Assembly (NCBI GenBank): GCA_038200275.1
Contig: JBBPYC010000091.1
Coordinates: 1 to 64,000 of the forward strand
DNA: 64,000 nt
Direction: 5' to 3'
Origin: JBBPYC01 sp038200275
GTDB lineage: Bacteria > Pseudomonadota > Gammaproteobacteria > Burkholderiales > Burkholderiaceae_C
Positions within the stretch are counted from its first letter, which is position 1. Each line of letters opens with the position of its first letter. The notes under the pieces were generated by a model. It saw only the letters and a program-made list of their open reading frames with translations, searched no databases and was not told the origin of the DNA. The position numbers and the translations under genes are program-made. This document shows, in pieces, positions 54,852 through 64,000 of this stretch.

Positions 54852-55618
54852 ACGCAGTGCGTCCGAAATTGATCGTTGGCAACTGGAAGATGAACGGCAG
54901 GCTGGACACCAACCGGGCGCTGGTTGAGGAAATACGAGCAGGTCTGCCGCCATCGGGTGCGGTGCAAGTTGCCATATGCGCTCCAGCGGTCTACCTGCCG
55001 CAGTTGCAGACGCTCTGCGAAGGGTCGCCAGTTGCGCCGGGCGCGCAGGACGTGTCGACACAATGCGAAGGCGCATTCACCGGCGAAATATCGGCTGCAA
55101 TGTTGCGAGAATTCGGCGTGCGCTACTGCATCGTCGGGCATTCGGAGCGGCGCCAGCATCACGGCGAGACCGATGCATTGGTGGCCGACAAGACAAAGGC
55201 CGCATTGGCGCTGGGCATCACGCCCATCGTGTGCGTCGGTGAAACGCTGGCACAGCGGGACGCAGGACAGACCGAAGACGCGGTGAAGCGCCAGTTGGCC
55301 GCTGTGATCCACATCAACGGCCACTGCATCAGCGAGATCGTGGTGGCTTATGAACCGGTGTGGGCGATCGGCACTGGTCGCACAGCGACGCCGGGACAGG
55401 CCCAAGCCGTGCACGCGGTATTGCGGCACCAGTTGCATGCGGCCAGCAACAAGGACGAACGAGTCTGCATCTTGTACGGTGGCAGCATGAATGCAGCCAA
55501 CGCGGCTGAGCTGCTGGCTCAACCAGACATCGGTGGCGGCCTGATCGGTGGTGCTTCACTGAAGGCTGCGGACTTTTTAAAGATCGTGACGGCGGCGGCA
55601 AGTGCTGCAGCAGCCTGA
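54845..55618 (+). CDS. tpiA: Triosephosphate isomerase
   Basis: This 257-residue TIM barrel has the substrate Lys in VGNWKMNG, the catalytic His in IVGHSERRQHHGET and the catalytic Glu in VVAYEPVWAIGTGRTATPGQ. The phosphate-binding ILYGGSMNAAN and GGLIGGASLK complete it. It interconverts dihydroxyacetone phosphate and glyceraldehyde phosphate. It overlaps the quinone reductase end by 7 bp. Confidence 0.97.
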   Translation: MVNAVRPKLIVGNWKMNGRLDTNRALVEEIRAGLPPSGAVQVAICAPAVYLPQLQTLCEGSPVAPGAQDVSTQCEGAFTGEISAAMLREFGVRYCIVGHSERRQHHGETDALVADKTKAALALGITPIVCVGETLAQRDAGQTEDAVKRQLAAVIHINGHCISEIVVAYEPVWAIGTGRTATPGQAQAVHAVLRHQLHAASNKDERVCILYGGSMNAANAAELLAQPDIGGGLIGGASLKAADFLKIVTAAASAAAA

Positions 55619-55656
55619 GATCGGAAGCTTGATAAGCTCAATGGAGTGATGAACGA

Positions 55657-56118
55657 ATGAACATGGTTTTGACGCTGATTCTGGCCGCGCAAATGCTTTC
55701 CGCGCTGGGCATGATTGGATTGATTCTGGTGCAGCATGGCAAGGGCGCAGACATGGGAGCGGCATTCGGCGGCGGCAGTTCTGGCAGCTTGTTCGGTGCC
55801 AGCGGCAGTGCCAATTTTCTCTCTCGGACCACCGCTGTGCTGGCTGGCGTTTTCTTGGTTTGCACGCTGGCGTTGTCGTACTTCGGCGGCGCATTTCGCA
55901 CGACAGCACCATCGGGCAGCGTGTTTGACCGCGCTGGTGTTGTCGCACCCCGGTCGGCTGTCTCGGCAGCCCTTCCTGCGGCATCCGATCCGCTGGGGCA
56001 AATTCCTTCCGGTGCCGCAGTGACAGGTGCTGCTGGTGCGGTTGACCCGTCTGTTCCAACGGTGCCTGCAGCCCCTGCAATGGGTGCATCGGAGGCGGGT
56101 CAGATCCCGACCCGATAA
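55657..56118 (+). CDS. secG: Preprotein translocase subunit SecG
   Basis: This 153-residue membrane protein stimulates SecYE-dependent export. It has two helices (LILAAQMLSALGMIGLILVQ and FLSRTTAVLAGVFLVCTLAL) flanking the signature HGKGADMGAAFGGGSSGSLF. A long Ala/Pro/Ser-rich C-terminal tail follows. It is 38 bp after tpiA. Confidence 0.93.
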   Translation: MNMVLTLILAAQMLSALGMIGLILVQHGKGADMGAAFGGGSSGSLFGASGSANFLSRTTAVLAGVFLVCTLALSYFGGAFRTTAPSGSVFDRAGVVAPRSAVSAALPAASDPLGQIPSGAAVTGAAGAVDPSVPTVPAAPAMGASEAGQIPTR

Positions 56119-56125
56119 CCATGGC

Positions 56126-56150
56126 CCGGACGCAGGACGTTCGCGTCCGG
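56126..56150 (+). terminator. Hairpin between secG and tRNA-Leu
   Basis: ccggacgc and gcgtccgg form an 8-bp perfect stem with a 9-nt loop, 8 bp after the secG stop. No T-run follows; it may act as a transcript 3'-end stabiliser or processing point. Confidence 0.4.
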
Positions 56151-56271
56151 CACGTCCAAAAGGGGTGTTTTCAAGCTAAACTGCCGAGCTGGTTTCGCAG
56201 TGCAGCATACGAATGTTTTGAAGAATTGCTTCACGCTCGCTTTGCGCTGAAACTGTGAGGTTATCTAGCCG

Positions 56272-56355
56272 CCGTCGTGGTGAAATTGGTAGACACGCTA
56301 TCTTGAGGGGGTAGTGGCGAAAGCTGTGCGAGTTCGAGTCTCGCCGACGGCACCA
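56272..56355 (+). tRNA. tRNA-Leu (anticodon GAG)
   Basis: The acceptor stem gccgtcg pairs with cgacggc. The D-arm is tggtgaaattggtagacac, the anticodon stem ctatc/ggtag encloses the loop ttgaggg with anticodon gag, the T-arm contains gttcgagtc, and the CCA end is encoded. The long variable arm (tggcgaaagct) fits a class II leucine tRNA. Confidence 0.95.
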
Positions 56356-56470
56356 AATATGCAGCGCGCTCGATCTCGTTCGGCGCTTTCCAGTGGACGC
56401 ATCGAAAAGTGGTGCTGTCTTCTTGGGAAAGTCGCAGCCGGACAGGACGCGTCCAACCTTTTTGAATGTC

Positions 56471-56830
56471 ATGGATCTAGAGCAATACCTGCCGGTTCTC
56501 CTGTTTATTCTGGTGGGCATTGCAGTCGGTGTATTGCCTCAATTGATCGGCTTGGTCCTGGGTCCGAACCGGCCTGACGCTGCAAAGAATTCGCCCTATG
56601 AGTGCGGCTTTGAAGCGTTTGAGGACGCACGCATGAAGTTCGATGTGCGCTACTACTTGGTGGCAATACTTTTCATCTTGTTCGACCTCGAGATTGCGTT
56701 CTTGTTTCCATGGGGCGTTGCGTTGCGTGAGGTCGGCACTGTGGGCTTCATGGCGGTTGTCGTGTTCCTCGGTATCTTGGTGGTTGGCTTCGTCTACGAA
56801 TGGAAGAAGGGTGCGCTGAATTGGGAATGA
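56471..56830 (+). CDS. nuoA: NADH-quinone oxidoreductase subunit A
   Basis: This 119-residue membrane subunit has three helices. NSPYECGFEAFEDARMKFDV and RYYLVAILFILFDLEIAFLF are the conserved NuoA blocks. ATG 56471 gives the family length. It is the first gene of the nuo operon, 115 bp after the tRNA. Confidence 0.96.
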   Translation: MDLEQYLPVLLFILVGIAVGVLPQLIGLVLGPNRPDAAKNSPYECGFEAFEDARMKFDVRYYLVAILFILFDLEIAFLFPWGVALREVGTVGFMAVVVFLGILVVGFVYEWKKGALNWE

Positions 56831-56918
56831 TTGACGGTTTTGCCGACGCATTGCTGTCACTGACGGCGGCTCAATTAGGACTGCAATTTGCCCAGTTGAC
56901 GGGGAAAAGGAAAGCAAC

Positions 56919-57398
56919 ATGATCGAAGGCGTGATGAAGGAAGGCTTCGTCACCACGAGTTATGACTCGGTGGTGAACTGGGCCAAGACCGGATCGTTGT
57001 GGCCGATGACCTTCGGTCTGGCCTGTTGTGCGGTCGAGATGATGCACGCGGCGGCAGCTCGTTATGACATCGGCCGCTTTGGCGCCGAAGTGTTTCGCGC
57101 AAGCCCACGCCAGAGCGATCTGATGATTGTGGCCGGCACCCTGTGCAACAAGATGGCTCCCGCGCTGCGCAAGGTCTATGACCAGATGAGCGAACCGCGT
57201 TGGGTGATTTCGATGGGATCTTGCGCGAATGGTGGCGGCTACTACCACTACAGCTACTCGGTGGTGCGCGGCTGCGACCGCATTGTGCCCGTTGACGTCT
57301 ATGTACCGGGCTGCCCACCGACCGCCGAAGCACTGCTGTACGGGATCATCCAGTTGCAGCAAAAAATCCGACGTACGCAGACGATCGCGCGGGCTTGA
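56919..57398 (+). CDS. nuoB: NADH-quinone oxidoreductase subunit B
   Basis: This 159-residue subunit holds iron-sulfur cluster N2, the last before quinone. The ligands are the tandem Cys in FGLACCAVEMMHAAAARYD, Cys in VAGTLCNKMAPALRKVYDQM, and the SMGSCANGGGYYHYSYSVVR and YVPGCPPTAEALLYG Cys. AAGGAAAGC precedes the ATG. Confidence 0.97.
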   Translation: MIEGVMKEGFVTTSYDSVVNWAKTGSLWPMTFGLACCAVEMMHAAAARYDIGRFGAEVFRASPRQSDLMIVAGTLCNKMAPALRKVYDQMSEPRWVISMGSCANGGGYYHYSYSVVRGCDRIVPVDVYVPGCPPTAEALLYGIIQLQQKIRRTQTIARA

Positions 57399-57449
57399 AT
57401 TGCTTCGGCTTTTGAACTTATATCGTTAACTCAGTACGCTGCCCCTCGC

Positions 57450-58073
57450 ATGACGACATCCGACGAATCGAATTTGAGCGACAGCGACAGCTCGCTCAAG
57501 GCGGCTGTCACCCAGGCGCTGCAAGGGCGTGCGCGCAGTGTCGAGCTGGTACGGGACGAATTGACTGTAATCGTCCGCTCAGCCGATTATTTGAGCGTGA
57601 TGGCCACGCTGCGCGAAGCGCCGTCCTGCCAGTTCGAGCAACTGATGGACCTGTGTGGAGTCGACTATTCGGTGTACGGCGATGGCCGCTGGGACGGCCC
57701 TCGCTACGGTGTGGTGTCTCATCTGCTATCGATCAGTCTCAATCACAGGGTGCGCGTTCGTGCGTTTTGTGACGACGACGATTTTCCTGTGCTGCCTTCG
57801 GTGGTAGACATATGGAACGCGGCCGATTGGTACGAGCGCGAGGCGTTCGATCTGTACGGCATCATGTTCGATGGTCACCGAGATTTGCGCCGCATCCTGA
57901 CCGATTACGGTTTCATTGGCCACCCATTCCGCAAAGACTTCCCGTTGTCAGGTCACGTCGAAATGCGCTATGACCCTGAGCAACGCCGTGTGATTTATCA
58001 GCCGATCACCATCGAGCCGCGTGAAGTTACGCCTCGCGTGATCCGCGAAGACAACTACGGCGAAGTGACCTGA
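57450..58073 (+). CDS. nuoC: NADH-quinone oxidoreductase subunit C
   Basis: This 207-residue peripheral subunit has the family motif IWNAADWYEREAFDLYGIMF, then GHRDLRRILTDYGFIGHPFR and KDFPLSGHVEMRYD. It is separate from nuoD, unlike the fused NuoCD of enterobacteria. Confidence 0.96.
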   Translation: MTTSDESNLSDSDSSLKAAVTQALQGRARSVELVRDELTVIVRSADYLSVMATLREAPSCQFEQLMDLCGVDYSVYGDGRWDGPRYGVVSHLLSISLNHRVRVRAFCDDDDFPVLPSVVDIWNAADWYEREAFDLYGIMFDGHRDLRRILTDYGFIGHPFRKDFPLSGHVEMRYDPEQRRVIYQPITIEPREVTPRVIREDNYGEVT

Positions 58074-58091
58074 TCCTCTTTGAACGCCCGC

Positions 58092-59345
58092 ATGGCTGAC
58101 ATCAAGAATTACACCCTGAATTTCGGCCCCCAGCACCCGGCGGCACATGGGGTGCTGCGTCTCGTGCTGGAGCTTGACGGTGAGGTCGTGCAACGTGCTG
58201 ATCCGCACATCGGCCTGCTTCATCGCGCCACTGAAAAGCTGGCTGAGCACAAGACATTCATCCAGTCGCTGCCCTACATGGACCGGCTCGACTACGTGTC
58301 GATGATGTGCAACGAGCATGCCTACTGCCTTGCGATCGAAAAGCTGCTGGACGTCGAAGTCCCGCTGCGCGCGCAGTACATCCGCGTAATGTTCGCTGAG
58401 ATCACACGCGTGATGAATCACTTGATGTGGCTTGGGTCCCACGCGAACGATTGCGGCAGCTCAACCGTCCTGATCTACACGTTCCGCGAGCGCGAAACGC
58501 TGATGGACATATATGAGGCCGTCTCAGGCGCGCGCATGCACGCGGCGTATTTCCGACCCGGCGGCGTCTATCGCGACCTGCCTGAGCAGATGCCGCAGTA
58601 CACGGTCAGCAAGATCAAGAGCAAGCGCGCGATGGCCACGCTCAACGAGAACCGGCAAGGCTCCCTGCTCGACTTCATCGATGACTTCACGAAGTCGTTT
58701 CCGAAATACGTCGATGAGTACGAGACGCTGCTGACGAACAACCGTATCTGGAAGCAACGCACAGTCGGCATCGGTGTGGTCACGCCAGAACGTGCGTTGA
58801 ACCTCGGCATGAGCGGTCCGATGTTGCGCGGCTCCGGCGTCGGCTGGGATCTGCGCAAGAAGCAGCCTTACGAGGTTTATTCGGAGATGGATTTCGACAT
58901 TCCTGTGGGCACTACCGGAGACTGCTACGACCGCTATCTGGTCCGCGTGCAGGAAATGCGCGAATCGAACCGGATCATTTCGCAATGCGTGAACTGGCTG
59001 CGCGCAAATCCTGGCGCAGTCATTACCGACAATCACAAGATTGCACCGCCTGACCGTGTTTCCATGAAGGAGAACATGGAAGAGCTCATCCACCACTTCA
59101 AGCTGTTCACGGAAGGCATGCACGTGCCAGAAGGGGAGGCGTATGCAGCGGTCGAGCATCCGAAGGGTGAGTTCGGCATCTACCTGATCAGTGACGGCGC
59201 GAACAAACCGTACCGCTTGAAGATTCGCGCGCCTGGCTTTGCGCACCTTGCCAGCATGGACGAGATGGTGCGCGGCCACATGATTGCCGATGCTGTGGCC
59301 ATCATCGGCACCTTGGACATCGTGTTTGGAGAGATCGACCGCTGA
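58092..59345 (+). CDS. nuoD: NADH-quinone oxidoreductase subunit D
   Basis: This 417-residue subunit, the 49-kDa type, builds part of the quinone site: NFGPQHPAAHGVLRLVLELD (the conserved HP..H), GLLHRATEKLAEHKTFIQSL, PYMDRLDYVSMMCNEHAYCL. ATG 58092 (MADIKNYTLN) is preferred over upstream TTG 58080. The stop overlaps the nuoE ATG by one base. Confidence 0.97.
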   Translation: MADIKNYTLNFGPQHPAAHGVLRLVLELDGEVVQRADPHIGLLHRATEKLAEHKTFIQSLPYMDRLDYVSMMCNEHAYCLAIEKLLDVEVPLRAQYIRVMFAEITRVMNHLMWLGSHANDCGSSTVLIYTFRERETLMDIYEAVSGARMHAAYFRPGGVYRDLPEQMPQYTVSKIKSKRAMATLNENRQGSLLDFIDDFTKSFPKYVDEYETLLTNNRIWKQRTVGIGVVTPERALNLGMSGPMLRGSGVGWDLRKKQPYEVYSEMDFDIPVGTTGDCYDRYLVRVQEMRESNRIISQCVNWLRANPGAVITDNHKIAPPDRVSMKENMEELIHHFKLFTEGMHVPEGEAYAAVEHPKGEFGIYLISDGANKPYRLKIRAPGFAHLASMDEMVRGHMIADAVAIIGTLDIVFGEIDR

Positions 59346-59845
59346 TGAACGAAGCCACGTTTGATGACCAGACACGCGCTCGCTTTGAGCGCGAAGTCGT
59401 GAAGTATCCGCCCGACCAACGTCAGTCCGCCGTCATGGCGTGCCTGTCGATCGTCCAGCAACAGGAAGGCTATGTCAGCACCGAGACCGAAACGCTCGTG
59501 GCCGACTTCCTCGGCATGCCACAGATCGCGGTGCGTGAGGTCACGACGTTCTACAACATGTACAACCAGCGGCCTGTCGGCCGCTACAAGCTGAATGTCT
59601 GCACCAATCTGCCGTGCCAGTTGCGCGATGGTCAAAAGGCGCTTGAGTATCTGGAAGGCAAGTTGCACGTTGCGATGGGCGGTACCACGGACGACGGGCT
59701 TTTCACGTTGCAGCAGAGTGAATGTCTGGGCGCCTGCGCCGACGCGCCGGTGTTGCTGGTCAACGACCGCGCAATGTGCAGCTTCATGTCCCACGAGAAG
59801 CTCGATCAGCTGATCGATGAGTTGAAAGGTGCGCAAAGTCAATGA
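59345..59845 (+). CDS. nuoE: NADH-quinone oxidoreductase subunit E
   Basis: This 166-residue thioredoxin-like subunit has the four Cys of a 2Fe-2S cluster: NVCTNLPCQLRDG and QSECLGACADAPVLLVND. It pairs with NuoF. The stop overlaps the nuoF start (ATGA). Confidence 0.97.
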   Translation: MNEATFDDQTRARFEREVVKYPPDQRQSAVMACLSIVQQQEGYVSTETETLVADFLGMPQIAVREVTTFYNMYNQRPVGRYKLNVCTNLPCQLRDGQKALEYLEGKLHVAMGGTTDDGLFTLQQSECLGACADAPVLLVNDRAMCSFMSHEKLDQLIDELKGAQSQ

Positions 59846-61224
59846 AATCAGCGCAGAAAATTCTTTCGCAGTTCCAATCGACGGGTGTGTCGAGTTGCTT
59901 TCACGGGCGCCATATCAGCCCGCAAATCTATGCAGGCCTTGATGGTGGCAATTGGCGGCTAAAAGATTACGAATCACGCGGTGGTTACGAAGCGCTCCGC
60001 AAGATCTTGGGTGCCTCAGGCGGCGAACGCATGACGCCGGACGCGGTGATCGCGACGATGAAGGAATCGGCCCTGCGTGGCCGCGGCGGCGCGGGTTTTC
60101 CGACCGGTTTGAAGTGGAGCTTCATGCCGCGTCAGTTTCCTGGCCAGAAGTACTTGGTCTGCAACTCCGATGAAGGAGAGCCTGGCACCTGCAAGGATCG
60201 CGACATCATGGAGTACAACCCGCACATCGTGATTGAGGGAATGGCAATCGCAGCCTATGCGATGGGCATCAGCGTCGGCTACAACTACATCCACGGCGAG
60301 ATTTTTCATACCTACGAGCGCTTTGAAGAGGCGCTGGAAGAAGCGCGTGAAGCCGGCTTGCTGGGCGATGGCATCCTCGGCAGCGACTTCAATTTCCAGC
60401 TGCATGCCTCGCACGGTTTTGGCGCCTACATCTGCGGCGAAGAAACCGCACTGCTCGAATCACTTGAAGGCAAAAAAGGGCAGCCTCGCTTCAAACCGCC
60501 TTTTCCGGCCAGCTTTGGGCTTTATGGCAAGCCGACCACGATCAACAATACGGAGACTTTTGCGGCGGTGCCGTGGATCATCCGCAACGGTGGGCTCGCC
60601 TATCTGGAATGCGGCAAGCCGAACAACGGTGGTACCAAGATTTTTTCAGTCTCCGGCGATGTAGAGGCGCCTGGCAATTTCGAAGTGCCAATGGGCACGC
60701 CGTTCTCCAAGCTGCTCGAATTGGCCGGTGGTGTGCGCAAGGGTCGCACACTGAAGGCAGTCATTCCCGGCGGCTCATCGGCGCCGGTGCTGCCTGCCGC
60801 CATCATGATGGACGTCACGATGGACTACGACTCGATCGCCAAAGCTGGCTCCATGCTTGGCTCCGGTGCCGTGATCGTGATGGACGACAGTCGCTGCATG
60901 GTGAAAAGCTTGCAACGCCTGTCCTACTTCTACATGCACGAATCCTGTGGTCAGTGCACGCCGTGCCGCGAAGGCACTGGCTGGCTGTCGCGGATGGTGG
61001 ACCGAATTGAAAACGGCGCGGGCAAGTTGACCGATCTGGCGCTGCTGGACTCGGTGGCCGACAACATCCAGGGCCGTACCATCTGCGCGCTCGGTGATGC
61101 GGCCGCGATGCCCGTGCGCGCGATGATCAAGCACTTCCGTCGCGAATTCGAGCATCACATCGCCCACAAGACCTGCATGGTGTCGCCTGCAGCAGCGCGT
61201 GACACCACCGACGAAACGCACTGA
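59842..61224 (+). CDS. nuoF: NADH-quinone oxidoreductase subunit F (NADH-binding)
   Basis: This 460-residue subunit binds NADH and FMN. GRGGAGFPTGLKWSFMP is the nucleotide-binding loop, NSDEGEPGTCKDRDIMEYNP the FMN site, and ESCGQCTPCREGTGW with the later Cys in GRTICALGDAAAMPV the 4Fe-4S ligands. Confidence 0.97.
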   Translation: MKSAQKILSQFQSTGVSSCFHGRHISPQIYAGLDGGNWRLKDYESRGGYEALRKILGASGGERMTPDAVIATMKESALRGRGGAGFPTGLKWSFMPRQFPGQKYLVCNSDEGEPGTCKDRDIMEYNPHIVIEGMAIAAYAMGISVGYNYIHGEIFHTYERFEEALEEAREAGLLGDGILGSDFNFQLHASHGFGAYICGEETALLESLEGKKGQPRFKPPFPASFGLYGKPTTINNTETFAAVPWIIRNGGLAYLECGKPNNGGTKIFSVSGDVEAPGNFEVPMGTPFSKLLELAGGVRKGRTLKAVIPGGSSAPVLPAAIMMDVTMDYDSIAKAGSMLGSGAVIVMDDSRCMVKSLQRLSYFYMHESCGQCTPCREGTGWLSRMVDRIENGAGKLTDLALLDSVADNIQGRTICALGDAAAMPVRAMIKHFRREFEHHIAHKTCMVSPAAARDTTDETH

Positions 61225-61245
61225 AGGCAGTAACGAACGCGCTCT

Positions 61246-63387
61246 ATGGTTGAACTGGAACTGGACGGCAAGAAGGTCGAAGTCGCAGAAGGCAGCATGG
61301 TCATGCATGCAGCCGACAAAGCGGGCGCCTACATCCCTCACTTTTGCTATCACAAGAAGTTGACAATCGCGGCAAATTGCCGTATGTGCCTAGTCGACAT
61401 CGAGAAGATGCCCAAGCCCATGCCTGCCTGCGCCACACCGGCGTCGAAAGGCATGATCGTACGCACGCGGTCCGACAAGGCGGTGCGCGCGCAACAGTCG
61501 GTGATGGAATTTTTGTTGATTAACCATCCGCTCGACTGTCCGGTCTGTGATCAGGGGGGCGAGTGCCAATTGCAGGATCTGGCGGTTGGTTACGGCGGCT
61601 CGGCCTCGCGCTACGAAGAAGAAAAGCGCGTGGTCTTTCACAAGAACGTCGGACCGCTGTTGTCGATGGAAGAAATGGCGCGTTGCATCCATTGCACGCG
61701 TTGCATTCGCTTCGGCCAGGAGATCGGTGGGGTGATGGAACTCGGCATGATCCACCGCGGCGAGCATTCAGAGATCACGACGGTGCTCGGCGACACGGTC
61801 GATTCCGAGCTGTCAGGCAACATGATCGACCTGTGCCCAGTCGGTGCGATCACCAGCAAGCCGTTCCGTTTTCAGGCACGCAATTGGGAGCTGTCACGAC
61901 GCAAGTCGATCAGCCCGCACGACTCGACCGGCGCGAATCTGATCGTGCAGGTCAAGAACAACCAAGTGATGCGCGTCTTGCCGCTGGAGAACGAAGCGGT
62001 CAACGAATGTTGGCTCGCGGACCGCGATCGTTTCTCTTATGAAGCGTTGAACTCTGAGGAGCGGCTTACCAAGCCGATGCTCAAGCAGGGCGGTCAGTGG
62101 ATTGAAGTTGACTGGCAGACCGCGCTCGAATATGTGGCCAACGGCCTGCGTCAGACCATCGATGTGCACGGCTCGCATGCGGTTGGTGCATTGGTCAGCC
62201 CGCACAGCACGCTGGAAGAACTGCACCTGACCGCATCGCTAATGCGCGCGCTCGGCAGCGAAAACATCGATCACCGCCTGCGACAGGCTGAATTCGCGGC
62301 ATCCGAAGGAGTGCGTCATCTGGGCCGCTCAATTGCCTCGTTGTCCGACTTGCAAGCCGCGCTCGTGATTGGTTCCGATCTGCGGAAAGACCATCCACTG
62401 TTTGCGCAGCGGATTCGGCAGGCAGTAAGAAAAGGGTGTGTGGTGTCCAGCATCGGTGCGGTCAAGCCGGACTGGGCGATGCCTGTGGCGAACGCGCTGG
62501 TGGCGCCGGCTGCGGACTGGGCGCATGCGCTGGCCGACTTGGCGGCTTCAGTTGCCACGCAAAACGGTGTCGACGCGCCCCTCCCCGGCACCGCCACCGA
62601 ATCCACCACGCGCGTTGCGAAAGCGTTGCTGGCTGGCAAGGAAGCTGCCATCCTGCTTGGCAATGGCGCAATGCATCATCCGAACGCCTCTGGACTACTT
62701 GCACTTGCGCAGTGGATTGGTCGCCAGACCGGTGCCAGCATCGGCGTGCTTAGCGAAGCAGCCAACACAGTGGGCGCACAGTTGGTCAATGCGGAGCCGG
62801 GTCCCTATGGTCGCAACGCGGGGCAGATGCTGCAGGGCGCGTGCCGTGCGCTGCTCCTGCTGAATACCGAGCCTGAGTTTGATTCGGCCATCGGGGCTGG
62901 AGTCGTCGATGCGTTGGCCGGATGCGACATGGTTGTCACGTTCAGCCCGTTCAAGGCCAACATGGCGTTCAGCGATGTGTTGCTGCCGATTGCGCCTTTT
63001 ACCGAAACGCCCGGCACGTTTGTCAATGCAGAAGCGCGTATTCAGAGCTTTTTCGCCGTGGTGAAGCCGCTTGGCGAGGCACGGCCTGCATGGAAGGTGC
63101 TGCGCGTACTGGCGGATCTGCTTGGTCTCAAGGGCTTTGATTTCGATTCGTCGCAGCAGGTGCTCGAGCACATCGTCGGTATCGATAAGCCAGCGTTCAT
63201 CGCACCTGAGCGGCTCAGCAACGCGAGCCGAGGCCAAATCGATTTGTCGCTGCACGACATCGCGGCACCTGCCACCGCCAGCATCTATCAGCTCGATGGA
63301 TTGGTGCGACGTGCGCCGTCGTTGCAACTCACCGCCGATGCGCAGCGCTTTGCACAGCCGATGCGTGACGAAACGGTTCCAGCATGA
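61246..63387 (+). CDS. nuoG: NADH-quinone oxidoreductase subunit G
   Basis: This 713-residue subunit has an N-terminal 2Fe-2S ferredoxin domain (HFCYHKKLTIAANCRMCLVD), the N5 cluster region with NHPLDCPVCDQGGECQLQDL, the N4 site CIHCTRCIRFG with NMIDLCPVGAIT, and a C-terminal molybdopterin-oxidoreductase-like domain. Its stop overlaps the nuoH start (ATGA). Confidence 0.96.
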   Translation: MVELELDGKKVEVAEGSMVMHAADKAGAYIPHFCYHKKLTIAANCRMCLVDIEKMPKPMPACATPASKGMIVRTRSDKAVRAQQSVMEFLLINHPLDCPVCDQGGECQLQDLAVGYGGSASRYEEEKRVVFHKNVGPLLSMEEMARCIHCTRCIRFGQEIGGVMELGMIHRGEHSEITTVLGDTVDSELSGNMIDLCPVGAITSKPFRFQARNWELSRRKSISPHDSTGANLIVQVKNNQVMRVLPLENEAVNECWLADRDRFSYEALNSEERLTKPMLKQGGQWIEVDWQTALEYVANGLRQTIDVHGSHAVGALVSPHSTLEELHLTASLMRALGSENIDHRLRQAEFAASEGVRHLGRSIASLSDLQAALVIGSDLRKDHPLFAQRIRQAVRKGCVVSSIGAVKPDWAMPVANALVAPAADWAHALADLAASVATQNGVDAPLPGTATESTTRVAKALLAGKEAAILLGNGAMHHPNASGLLALAQWIGRQTGASIGVLSEAANTVGAQLVNAEPGPYGRNAGQMLQGACRALLLLNTEPEFDSAIGAGVVDALAGCDMVVTFSPFKANMAFSDVLLPIAPFTETPGTFVNAEARIQSFFAVVKPLGEARPAWKVLRVLADLLGLKGFDFDSSQQVLEHIVGIDKPAFIAPERLSNASRGQIDLSLHDIAAPATASIYQLDGLVRRAPSLQLTADAQRFAQPMRDETVPA

Positions 63388-64000
63388 TCGACGGCCTCTA
63401 CTACGGCGGTCGCGGCCTGATCGCAATGAGTTGGTGGAGCGGGCTGGTCTGGCCAGTGCTTTGGAACTTGATGAAGATCGTCGCCGTGTTGGCGCCGTTG
63501 ATGGGCGCGGTTGCCTATCTCACGCTGTGGGAGCGCAAGCTGCTCGGCTTCATGCAGGTGCGAATGGGGCCGAATCGGGTTGGGCCATTTGGTCTGTTGC
63601 AGCCAATTGCCGATGCGTTGAAGTTGCTGACCAAGGAAATTATCCGCCCCTCTGCATCGAGCCGGGGGTTGTTCGTGCTGGGTCCGATCATGGCGATCAT
63701 GCCGGCACTCGCAGCCTGGGTGGTGATTCCGTTCGGACCCGATGTGGTGCTGGCCGACGTGAATGCGGGGTTGCTGCTGGTGATGGCGATTACTTCGATT
63801 GAGGTTTACGGAGTCATCATCGCCGGTTGGGCATCGAACTCGAAGTACGCCTTTCTCGGTGCAATGCGCGCATCGGCGCAGATGGTCAGTTATGAGATTG
63901 CGATGGGCTTCTGCCTCGTCGTTGTGTTGATGGTCTCTGGCAGCATGAACCTCACGGACATCGTGATGTCGCAAGGCGTGGGCCAAGCGGCCGGTTGGGG
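63384..64000 (+). CDS. nuoH: NADH-quinone oxidoreductase subunit H, 5' part
   Basis: The frame is open from ATG 63384 to the right edge (205 residues), with no stop. Membrane subunit H completes the quinone-binding chamber with NuoB and NuoD. Conserved blocks are LTLWERKLLGFMQVRMGPNR, VGPFGLLQPIADALKLLTKE, GWASNSKYAFLGAMRASAQM and VSYEIAMG. The remainder of the gene lies outside the window. Confidence 0.95.
   Translation, partial: MIDGLYYGGRGLIAMSWWSGLVWPVLWNLMKIVAVLAPLMGAVAYLTLWERKLLGFMQVRMGPNRVGPFGLLQPIADALKLLTKEIIRPSASSRGLFVLGPIMAIMPALAAWVVIPFGPDVVLADVNAGLLLVMAITSIEVYGVIIAGWASNSKYAFLGAMRASAQMVSYEIAMGFCLVVVLMVSGSMNLTDIVMSQGVGQAAGW

Overview
The window looks like a chromosomal segment of a Burkholderiales-type betaproteobacterium. 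It has high GC, the rpsO-pnp pair, the run tpiA-secG-tRNA-Leu(GAG)-nuoABCDEFGH, a urtABCDE/ure nitrogen locus and DctPQM TRAP transporters. The family assignment rests on protein resemblance and gene order only; no search was run.

1-15.1 kb is accessory DNA. It holds an IS110-family transposase cut by the window edge, an IS3-family fragment, two decayed tyrosine recombinases, a compact PqqD / HPr-kinase-like / nucleotidyltransferase locus with a tiny Tat-like repeat peptide (3.2-5.8 kb), a frameshifted IS1111-type element, a large GAF-PAS-GGDEF-EAL protein, a third recombinase remnant, a chromate transporter, a DUF2272 protein and a HipA fragment. The peptide is too short to appear among ordinary ORF calls and makes this locus a candidate undescribed peptide-modification system.

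15.3-30.6 kb is mainly nitrogen scavenging. After a CPA1 Na+/H+ antiporter comes a leftward operon urtA-urtB-urtC-urtD-formamidase-urtE for urea/short-amide uptake, with a good sigma-54 promoter and an NtrC-like dyad ahead of urtA. Divergent from it lie ureA-B-C and ureE-F-G, split by an oppositely oriented AbrB/Doc toxin-antitoxin pair. No ureD is visible.

30.5-45.3 kb looks like a ureide/cyclic-amide catabolic region: a CynX-type MFS carrier, three Asp/Glu-racemase-superfamily proteins, a GntR/FCD regulator, a dihydropyrimidinase/hydantoinase, two complete TRAP transporters, an amidase and a PuuE-like deacetylase-fold hydrolase. Two TTGTCGAC dyads exactly 40 bp apart lie between the divergent genes and are candidate operators. 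Ammonia or urea released here could feed the neighbouring urease locus.

45.4-64 kb is core genome: cardiolipin synthase, a QseBC-like two-component system, a small secreted protein, a class I aminotransferase, rpsO, pnp, a quinone oxidoreductase, tpiA, secG, tRNA-Leu and the NADH dehydrogenase I operon, which runs off the right edge inside nuoH.
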